A stretch of DNA of 44,651 nt, taken from contig JAITEL010000059.1 of assembly GCA_031282065.1 (NCBI GenBank), forward strand, positions 1 to 44,651, read 5' to 3'. This document shows, piece after piece, positions 1 to 6,576 of the stretch; the first letter of the stretch is position 1, and every line of letters starts with the position of its first letter. A model generated the notes under the pieces. The model made no database searches, had not been told where the DNA came from, and worked only from the letters and a program-made list of their open reading frames with translations. This DNA is from Treponema sp. Lineage in GTDB: Bacteria > Spirochaetota > Spirochaetia > Treponematales > Breznakiellaceae. Made by a program: the position numbers and the translations under genes.

Positions 1-441
1 GGCGCCGAGGACTATGTGACGGACCTGAAAACCACCCGTTCTCCCGACGGGATAGAATTGCTCTTTGGCCGGAGCATGGTGCTGCTCGCGGCCCGGAACG
101 CCGGCATAGACGCCATAGATTCGGTTTTTTCCGACGTGAACAACGAGGAAGGGCTGCGGAAAGAAACAATGCTCATCAAGCAGCTCGGTTTTGACGGCAA
201 GAGCATCATCAATCCCCGGCAGATAAAAATAGTGCACGAAGTGTTCACCCCGTCGGAAAAGGAAATACGCCGCGCCCTGGCGGTGCTGGAGGCGATCCGG
301 GAAGCGGAACGCAAAGGTTCCGGCGTTATTTCCCTGAACGGCAAGATGGTGGATAGACCCGTCGTTATCAGGGCAGAACACGTACTGGACCTGGCCCGGG
401 CCGCCGGCATAGCCCTTGAAGGAGAGGATGCGGTAAAATGA
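1..441 (+). CDS. citE: Citrate lyase beta subunit (CitE), C-terminal part
   Basis: The frame is open from base 1, so the gene starts upstream of the window; about 146 codons of a usual ~290 are present. CitE is the citryl-ACP lyase subunit of citrate lyase, which splits citrate to acetate and oxaloacetate in the cytoplasm. The visible part opens with GAEDYVTDLKTTRS, a typical CitE segment, contains the SIINPRQI stretch, and ends with the GKMVDRPVVIRAEHVL tail common to CitE and related HpcH/HpaI-type lyases. The stop codon overlaps the citF start (ATGA), so the two are translationally coupled. The citD acyl-carrier gene is not visible and would be expected just upstream. Confidence 0.93.
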   Translation, partial: GAEDYVTDLKTTRSPDGIELLFGRSMVLLAARNAGIDAIDSVFSDVNNEEGLRKETMLIKQLGFDGKSIINPRQIKIVHEVFTPSEKEIRRALAVLEAIREAERKGSGVISLNGKMVDRPVVIRAEHVLDLARAAGIALEGEDAVK

Positions 442-1973
442 AAAAAGACGCGTTAGACTATATCAACGGACTTAAAGGCATAAGCGCCATTCACGGTGTT
501 TTTGAGCTTGACAAGCTGCAAAAGGACTACAGCACCCTTGCCCAGCGTGAAGTCTCCCATAACAAGATTGTTTCCGACCTTGAAGAAGCGGTACGGCTCT
601 GCGGCCTTAAGGACGGACAGACCATCTCCTTTCACCATCACTTCCGGGGCGGCGATTACATCGTCAACATGGTGATGGATACGCTCGCTGAAATGGGCTT
701 TAAGAATCTGGTCCTTGCCCCATCGTCCCTTACGGACTGCCACGCCCCCCTCATCAAACACATACAGAACGGGGTTATCCGCCGCATAGAAACATCGGGC
801 CTGAGGGGACACCTGGCCGATGAAGTCTCCCGGGGCCTCATGGAGACGCCGGTGGTCTTCCGCTCTCACGGCGGCAGGGCCTATGCCATTGAAACCGGGG
901 AGCTTCCCATAGATGTGGCATTTTTGGGGGCCCCTTCCTGCGATCCCTTCGGCAATGCCAACGGCTATTCCCGGGACAGCGAAGACGGGGTTAAGTGCGG
1001 CTCCATGGGTTACGCGAAGTGCGACGCCCAGTACGCGAAGAAGACGGTGATCATCACCAACAACATCGTGCATTTCCCCAACGTGCCTTTTGGAATTCCC
1101 GAAAGCGATGTGGATTACATCGTCAAGGTGGACCGGATCGGGGATCCCGCGGGGATAATGACCGGCGCTACCCGGTTCACCACCAACCCCAAAGAACTGG
1201 TCATGGCGGAGACCGCGGCGGACGTGATTGAAGCCTCGGGCCGGCTGGTGAACGGATTTTCCTTCCAGACCGGGACCGGCGGGGCCTCCCTGGCGGTAAG
1301 CCGCTTTTTGCGGGAAAAGATGCTTGTCCGGGGGATCACCGCGAGTTTTGCCCTGGGGGGCATCACCGGCTCTATCGTGGACCTTCACGAGGAAGGACTC
1401 ATCAAGAAGCTGCTGGACGTTCAGGGCTTTGATCTTAAGGCGGCGGATTCGCTTAAAACCAACCGGTTTCATCATCAAATATCGGCGGAATACTACGCCA
1501 GTCCCCGGGGCGCGGGCGCGGCGGTAAACCAGCTTGACGTGGTGGTACTCTCCGCCTTGGAAGCGGACGTTAATTTCAACGTCAACGTGCTTACCGGCTC
1601 GGACGGCGTTATCCGGGGTGCCATTGGCGGCCACCAGGATACGGCCTACGGCGCGTCGGTGTCCATTGTGGTCTGTCCCCTTACCCGGGGGCGGCTGCCC
1701 TGCATCGTGGACCGGGTGGGAACTATCGTAACCCCGGGAAAAACCGTGGACGTGATCGTTACTGAACACGGCATCGCGGTGAACCCGGAACGGGAAGATC
1801 TAAAGGAGCGGTTTACCGCCGCCCGTCTTCCGGTCTTTCCCATTGAGGAACTGCGGGCTATGGTAGAGTCCCTGGTGGGCAAGCCTGATCCGGTGGAATA
1901 CACCGACCGGGTGGTAGGACTGGTAACCTACCGGGACGGGAGCATCATCGATCTGATCCATCAGGTGAAGTAG
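438..1973 (+). CDS. citF: Citrate lyase alpha subunit (CitF)
   Basis: A full-length 511-residue CitF, the acetyl-ACP:citrate ACP-transferase subunit of citrate lyase. It exchanges the acetyl thioester on the CitD prosthetic group for citrate before CitE cleaves it. Family-typical stretches are SFHHHFRGGDYIVNMVMD near residue 65, VAFLGAPSCDPFGNANG near 160, and the C-terminal DRVGTIVTPGKTVDVIVTEH region shared with CoA-transferase folds. It overlaps citE by 4 nt and is followed by the AbrB-type gene after 43 nt, with citC and citXG in the same run. This operon order (E-F-...-C-XG) gives strong context. Nothing looks broken. Confidence 0.95.
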   Translation: MKKDALDYINGLKGISAIHGVFELDKLQKDYSTLAQREVSHNKIVSDLEEAVRLCGLKDGQTISFHHHFRGGDYIVNMVMDTLAEMGFKNLVLAPSSLTDCHAPLIKHIQNGVIRRIETSGLRGHLADEVSRGLMETPVVFRSHGGRAYAIETGELPIDVAFLGAPSCDPFGNANGYSRDSEDGVKCGSMGYAKCDAQYAKKTVIITNNIVHFPNVPFGIPESDVDYIVKVDRIGDPAGIMTGATRFTTNPKELVMAETAADVIEASGRLVNGFSFQTGTGGASLAVSRFLREKMLVRGITASFALGGITGSIVDLHEEGLIKKLLDVQGFDLKAADSLKTNRFHHQISAEYYASPRGAGAAVNQLDVVVLSALEADVNFNVNVLTGSDGVIRGAIGGHQDTAYGASVSIVVCPLTRGRLPCIVDRVGTIVTPGKTVDVIVTEHGIAVNPEREDLKERFTAARLPVFPIEELRAMVESLVGKPDPVEYTDRVVGLVTYRDGSIIDLIHQVK

Positions 1974-2016
1974 TGTTCCGTCAGGTTTTAGCCGGACCGT
2001 CCGGTCCAGTTCGGCC

Positions 2017-3123
2017 ATGTCCCCTCAACTGATTCTGTTTAACACTCCGCTCACCCTCCTGGCGGGCGGAGTGTTTGGCGGGATTTTTATCCTGATCAAG
2101 ATTCCCAACGGGCTGCGTATCGGCGCTATGGTGGGCGCGGCCTTGTTAAATGTTTTGTTTAATGTTGCGTATATGCCCTCCTCCCCGACCAAATTTATGG
2201 TACAGGTCATTGCTGGCGCGTTGATCGGCTGTACCATGGAAAAAAGCGACGTTACATGTCTGCCCCAGGTGGTAAAGCCGACCCTCATCACGCTGGGCGC
2301 CTTCCTCGCTCTGAATTTAGCCGCCGGCTTTTTGATCCACATGGTAAGCCCGGTGGATCTTCTGACCGCCTTGTTGTGCGCCGTACCCGGCGGGGTTACG
2401 GATATACCGATAATCGCCGCGGACATGGGGGCGGACACGCCCAAGGTAGCCCTGGCCCAACTGGCCCGCTACATCCTGGGAGTAGGAATTTTTCCACCCA
2501 TGATCTTTGCCTATGACAACCTGCGCCTTAAAAAGGAAGAACGCGGAACCTGTACCAACAGCGTTCCCGCCGGAAGGAGCGGCGCGGCGCTGCAACGGGT
2601 AAAATCAACGGTAAAATCTCCCCAAGCCTTTGTCTGCACGATGTGCGTCGCCTTGGGCGCGGGATTCGCCGGCGGACTTGCGGGCATTCCGGCGGGGACC
2701 TTCTTATTTTCCACCATCGCGGTACTGATACTGCGGCTCTGCTTTGATTTCGCCTATCTTCCTCCGTGGGTAAAGAAGACCGCCCTCCTTATCAGCGGCT
2801 GTTATATAGGCGGCGGCATACGCGTGGAGGATGTCCGGGGCTTCAGGCTCCTTGCCCTGCCCATAGTCATCATCATCGCGGGGTACATCATCAACTGTTT
2901 TATTACCGGGAAGCTGCTCAGCCGTTTTTGCGGTTTTAACCGGAAAGAAGGAATGTTGACGACTACCCCCGCGGGCGCGTCGGACATTGCCCTGAGTTCC
3001 GCCGACATCGGCGTAGAAAATACCGGCGTCATCATCATTCAGATTTTCCGCGCCCTTATCGCCATGGCGGTATTCCCCCAACTCATCAACCTGCTGGTGA
3101 TGGTCATAACAGGAGGCGACTAA
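2017..3123 (+). CDS. AbrB-family (PF05145-type) membrane protein
   Basis: A 368-residue integral membrane protein with about ten hydrophobic segments and an internal twofold repeat. The first half carries PGGVTDIPIIAADMG near residue 125 and the second half PAGASDIALSSADIG near 325. This duplicated motif is the signature of the AbrB/YouD-like duplication family, whose biochemical role is poorly defined (putative transporter or regulator). It lies inside the citrate lyase operon, between citF and citC, and its TAA stop shares its last base with the citC ATG. From position I infer a link to uptake or export of citrate or another carboxylate. That is not proven, and no CitS, CitT or TRAP-type carrier is visible. 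A weak ribosome site precedes the ATG. Confidence 0.75.
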   Translation: MSPQLILFNTPLTLLAGGVFGGIFILIKIPNGLRIGAMVGAALLNVLFNVAYMPSSPTKFMVQVIAGALIGCTMEKSDVTCLPQVVKPTLITLGAFLALNLAAGFLIHMVSPVDLLTALLCAVPGGVTDIPIIAADMGADTPKVALAQLARYILGVGIFPPMIFAYDNLRLKKEERGTCTNSVPAGRSGAALQRVKSTVKSPQAFVCTMCVALGAGFAGGLAGIPAGTFLFSTIAVLILRLCFDFAYLPPWVKKTALLISGCYIGGGIRVEDVRGFRLLALPIVIIIAGYIINCFITGKLLSRFCGFNRKEGMLTTTPAGASDIALSSADIGVENTGVIIIQIFRALIAMAVFPQLINLLVMVITGGD

Positions 3124-4274
3124 TGGATATACGGACCGGTTCTCCCTTTCAGGGAAGATACCGTGAGGAACTTCGCTGCTTTCTCGCGAGGAACGGGCTC
3201 AAATACGATGAACGGATCGGATACTCCCTCTGCCTTATCGAGGATGAGGAGATAGCGGCAACCGGTTCCCTGGACGGCAACATACTCAAGTGCATTGCCG
3301 TGTCGCCTGACTTTCAGGAAGGGGGACTGGCCGCCCGGATTGTAAGCGGCCTGATTGACGAAGCCGCCCGGAACGGCGTCTTTCACCTATTCCTTTTCAC
3401 CAAGCCGGAAAACGAAGCCTTATTCCGCAGCCTGGGTTTCTTCACCATCACGAAAACCGGCAACGCCCTATTAATGGAAAACAAGAAAAACGGCGTCGCC
3501 GGCTTTGTGGCCGCCCTAGGAGCCTGTGGGACTTTGCGTAATTCGTATGAAGAAACACCTGATTTCACGCATTTCGAGGCTCCTTTGGGAGTTTGCAAAG
3601 AAGATTTTTGCGATAAATCGCAAAAATCATTGATTTTAGGGGCAAAGCCCCACAAACTCCTTGAAAAGCCGGAGACGGTAAACGGCGGGGCGGCGGGAAG
3701 AAGCGGCGCAATTGTGATGAACTGCAATCCCTTTACCCTGGGGCACCGGTATCTGGCGGAGCGGGCCGCCGCCGAATGTGACGTACTGCATATCTTTGTG
3801 GTCTCCGAAGAAAAAAGCGCCTTTCCCGCGGAGGTCAGGCTGCGCCTTGCCGGGACCGGAACCGCCCATTTGAAGAACGCGCTGGTTCATCCCTCAGGCC
3901 CCTATCTTATTTCCGCTGCCACCTTTCCGGATTATTTCATCAAAGACACGGTTTGCCCGGAAACGGTAAACGCCCTGCTGGATCTCAAGATCTTCGCGGA
4001 ACGGTTTGCCCGTCCCCTGGGAATTACCCGGCGCTTTGTGGGGGAAGAACCGCTGGACCCGGTAACCGGCGCGTATAACCGGCAGATGAAAGAAGCGCTT
4101 CCCTCCTGGGGGATAGCCGTGCGGGAGATACCGCGCCTTGAAAAGGGGGGAGGGCCGGTAAGCGCCGGACGGGTAAGAAACCTGCTGTCCCAAGGCAGGC
4201 TGGAAGAGGCCCTGGAACTGGTTCCCCCCGCCACGGCGGATTACCTACGGAAGTGGAAGGGAGGCGGGATATGA
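3123..4274 (+). CDS. citC: [Citrate (pro-3S)-lyase] ligase (CitC), with an in-frame insert
   Basis: CitC acetylates the thiol of the CitD prosthetic group using acetate and ATP and so switches citrate lyase on. Residues 1-135 form a GNAT-like domain (AVSPDFQEGGLAARIVSGLI near residue 60, the acetyl-CoA-fold loop). Residues ~195-383 form the nucleotidyltransferase domain with IVMNCNPFTLGHRYLAE, the HxGH-like nucleotide site, and a SAGRVRNLL loop near the end. At 383 residues it is longer than the usual ~340-350. The excess, about residues 140-188, lies exactly between the two domains, is unlike CitC, and is coded by a strongly palindromic DNA segment (3582-3667). The ORF stays open through it. 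It overlaps citXG by ATGA. Confidence 0.92.
   Translation: MDIRTGSPFQGRYREELRCFLARNGLKYDERIGYSLCLIEDEEIAATGSLDGNILKCIAVSPDFQEGGLAARIVSGLIDEAARNGVFHLFLFTKPENEALFRSLGFFTITKTGNALLMENKKNGVAGFVAALGACGTLRNSYEETPDFTHFEAPLGVCKEDFCDKSQKSLILGAKPHKLLEKPETVNGGAAGRSGAIVMNCNPFTLGHRYLAERAAAECDVLHIFVVSEEKSAFPAEVRLRLAGTGTAHLKNALVHPSGPYLISAATFPDYFIKDTVCPETVNALLDLKIFAERFARPLGITRRFVGEEPLDPVTGAYNRQMKEALPSWGIAVREIPRLEKGGGPVSAGRVRNLLSQGRLEEALELVPPATADYLRKWKGGGI
3582..3667. repeat. Palindromic element inserted in frame within citC
   Basis: Nested inverted repeats are packed in 86 bp. An outer pair, GGAGTTTG (3588-3595) with CAAACTCC (3653-3660), is flanked by ggct/agcc. A perfect 12-bp inner hairpin GATTTTTGCGAT/ATCGCAAAAATC spans 3603-3628. 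A short GGGGC/GCCCC hairpin lies at 3639-3650. This secondary structure inside a coding region, at a domain linker and with an unusual residue composition (KSQKSLILGAKPHK), resembles protein-coding palindromic repeats such as those known in Rickettsia. I saw no second full copy in this window. Confidence 0.6.
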
Positions 4275-5743
4275 GCAAAAACCGGTTTGACTATCGTTTC
4301 GGGGCTGTCCCGGTTTCCCTGGAAGAGGTTCTCGCGTTCCGGGAGGATCGGAAACGGCGGCAGGAAGAACTTCTCGCTCAGTTCCCTCCCGGTACGGGAA
4401 CGCTGGTTTCCCTGTCCCTGAACATCCCCGGGGAATACAAACACTTCCCCTGGGCGCTCCGGGCGTTTCGGGAAGAGATGGATTTTTTTTCCCGCGTGGT
4501 ACGGAGCGAAGGCATAGCCATCCTTCATAAGGAGCGGATCGAAAAGAACCGCGGTTATACGGGACTTATGGTCGCCGCGGAAACCGGGGAGCGGCTTAAA
4601 CGCCTGGGAACCTGGGCCGAGGAACGCCACGATCTGGGACGGCTCTTTGACATCGATGTTCTTAACAGCCGGGGAGAAAAACTGTCCCGGCGGGACGGCG
4701 GCGGCCCCGGAAGGTCCTGCCTCATCTGCGGCGGGGACCCCTTCTGCTGCGCCAGAACCCGGGCCCACTCCCGGGAAGTGCTGATGGAAGCGGTCTTGGA
4801 CATCATGGGAGGCTTTTTCAGGAAAACCTTGGAGGAAACGATCCGAACCGCCGCCGTAAAAGCCCTGCTCTACGAGGCTGCGGTGAGCCCTAAACCCGGC
4901 CTCGTGGACCGTTTTCACAACGGGTCCCACGATGACATGGATTTCTTTTCCTTTATCAATTCCGCCGCCGCGATAACACCCTTCTTTGCGGACTGCGCCG
5001 CTGCGGGTTTCGATTACCGGGAAAAGCCGGAAGCGGATGACGGGGGCCTTGCCCTTTTCGAGTCCCTCCGGCAGGGCGGCAAACTGGCCGAAGCGCGGAT
5101 GCGGGAAGCCGCTTCCGGCGCCAACACCCACCGGGGGATGATTTTTTCCCTGGGAGTCATAAGCGCCGCGTACGGTTTTTTGTTTCACGACCAAGAGCGG
5201 CCCCCGGCAAAAGCGCTTTTCGACCTATGCCGGAGCATGACGCGGAACCTCCAAGCCGATTTTGCAGGCTACAGCCCCACGCCTTCCCACGGCGAAGCGA
5301 TCTACCGTTCCCAGGGGATTACCGGCATACGGGGCGAAGTATCCCGAGGGTTTCCTGTAGTGCGGGAGTATTCCCTTCCCCATTTGACCCGTATGCTGGA
5401 AGAAGGCGTCTCGCTTAACGACGCCGGGATCCTCATACTCCTGGGCATCCTGGCCCGGCTTGACGATACCAACATCATCCACCGCGCAAACCTGGAAACC
5501 CTCCGGGCCATACAGGAGGACCTGCTGACATTCCTGGAAAAGAACCCCGATCCGCCGGCCGCAACGGAAAAGGCCCGGCAGCTTGACCGGGCGTTTTTAC
5601 AAAAGAACATCAGCCCCGGAGGTTCTGCGGACCTCCTGGGGATTACCTTTTTCCTGCACCTTCTCTGTTCGAGGGCCGCTTCTGAAACCGGATCTCGCAG
5701 ATCCGGTTCCCTTGGGCAATGGTCTTGCCCAGAGAAAAGGTAA
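4271..5743 (+). CDS. citXG: CitX-CitG fusion: holo-citrate lyase synthase / triphosphoribosyl-dephospho-CoA synthase
   Basis: Start chosen at the ATG overlapping the citC stop (ATGA) and preceded by GGAAGGGAGG; a GTG 18 nt earlier is less likely. Residues 1-180 are CitX, which transfers the phosphoribosyl-dephospho-CoA group to CitD. It shows SLNIPGEYKHFPWALRAF and the Cys-rich LICGGDPFCCARTRAHSRE end. Residues ~190-480 are CitG, which makes the 2'-(5''-triphosphoribosyl)-3'-dephospho-CoA precursor from ATP and dephospho-CoA: VKALLYEAAVSPKPGLVDR, then FSFINSAAAITPFF, NTHRGMIFSLG and a final GGSADLLGITFFLHLL. Such fusions are known in other bacteria. The last ~15 residues (CSRAASETGSRR on) lie beyond the CitG homology and overlap the convergent downstream gene. 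Confidence 0.92.
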   Translation: MSKNRFDYRFGAVPVSLEEVLAFREDRKRRQEELLAQFPPGTGTLVSLSLNIPGEYKHFPWALRAFREEMDFFSRVVRSEGIAILHKERIEKNRGYTGLMVAAETGERLKRLGTWAEERHDLGRLFDIDVLNSRGEKLSRRDGGGPGRSCLICGGDPFCCARTRAHSREVLMEAVLDIMGGFFRKTLEETIRTAAVKALLYEAAVSPKPGLVDRFHNGSHDDMDFFSFINSAAAITPFFADCAAAGFDYREKPEADDGGLALFESLRQGGKLAEARMREAASGANTHRGMIFSLGVISAAYGFLFHDQERPPAKALFDLCRSMTRNLQADFAGYSPTPSHGEAIYRSQGITGIRGEVSRGFPVVREYSLPHLTRMLEEGVSLNDAGILILLGILARLDDTNIIHRANLETLRAIQEDLLTFLEKNPDPPAATEKARQLDRAFLQKNISPGGSADLLGITFFLHLLCSRAASETGSRRSGSLGQWSCPEKR

Positions 5744-6155
5744 AGCTCTTAAAAGCGCTGGCTATCCCCCTGTCCCCTTCCATCGCAATATCGCAGAGTT
5801 CTGCGATCTTCTTCTCGTCGGTGGTCAGCTTTTGCCACGCGGATACCAAGGGACAATAGTGAAAATCGATCTTCAGTTCCTCCGGCTGGGCATCCACGGC
5901 CATCTCAAAAACAGCCGCTCCCTTGGGATTGGCAAATTCCTGTGCAAAGGCCAGCAGATCCTCTGTTGGGGTGAACTTGGTCTTCCCGTGCAAACAGCCG
6001 CAGGCAGTGATGGCCCGGCGGGCAAAATCCACCCCCAGCCCCTCCTTGCGGGCCTCCTCAATGAGTAAATACATCCAGGTTGCCCGGTGCTCAATCGCCT
6101 CCCGTAAATCCGCTATAACCTTCCCTTTATCCTGAGGGTTATTGTGTATCATCAT
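5643..6155 (-). CDS. L-2-amino-thiazoline-4-carboxylic acid hydrolase-like protein
   Basis: About 170 residues, recognised as the ATC-hydrolase family (PF14196-like) by the run of ITACGCLHGKTKF, LLAFAQEFANP and FHYCPLVSAWQKL with EKIAELCDIAMEGDR. That pattern of conserved Cys/His and the IAMEGD block is usual in this family of small cytoplasmic proteins, most of which have no proven role. The start is the ATG at 6155 (or the next ATG at 6152), directly after GAGGAGG. It is convergent with citXG, and their 3' ends overlap by about 100 bp, which is unusual. The last ~12 residues probably run past the natural end of the domain. Possible links to citrate metabolism are unknown. Confidence 0.7.
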   Translation of the reverse strand: MMIHNNPQDKGKVIADLREAIEHRATWMYLLIEEARKEGLGVDFARRAITACGCLHGKTKFTPTEDLLAFAQEFANPKGAAVFEMAVDAQPEELKIDFHYCPLVSAWQKLTTDEKKIAELCDIAMEGDRGIASAFKSFTFSLGKTIAQGNRICEIRFQKRPSNREGAGKR

Positions 6156-6345
6156 TTTCCTCCTCACCTATTACCAAGATAGGCTTTCTGTATCCTTTCG
6201 TCTTGTAACAGACGGCTTGCTGCTCCGTGCATCACTCCCGTACCGGTCTTAAGTATAACGGATTATGTGAGTGGTGATGGAGCCCCTTCACTACTGTATG
6301 GACTGTCCCTCCGGCATACAGATCGTGTTAAGGGGGAGCCCCGCC

Positions 6346-6430
6346 CCGTCATTGCGAGCGGAGCGAAGCAATCCACTACGGGGACTTTCCTGACTGGATT
6401 GCTTCGGGGCTGCGCACCTCGCAATGACGG
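6346..6430. repeat. REP-like palindromic repeat, copy A
   Basis: The ends are inverted: CCGTCATTGCGAG at the left and CTCGCAATGACGG at the right. Inside lie GAAGCAATCC and GGATTGCTTC as a second inverted pair. An almost identical element sits at 18714-18796 (copy B), and both are preceded by the same GGGGGAGCCCCGCCCC. This cattgcgag...gaagcaatcc palindrome is a widespread intergenic repeat class in diverse bacterial genomes. The rest of the intergenic stretch 6156-6576 shows no convincing gene; short open frames there are shadows of the repeat. Confidence 0.85.
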
Positions 6431-6576
6431 GTCCTCTGCGATCCCCGATATGACGAAAGCCCCCACGCCCTTCGGAAGTGCGTCCCGCTTATCGCTCATC
6501 TAGAGGCAAGGGGCGCTTTGACTCCTTATCACCACTGCCAGTCATGGGCGTTAAACCCGCTGGCGGGGGAGCCCCT

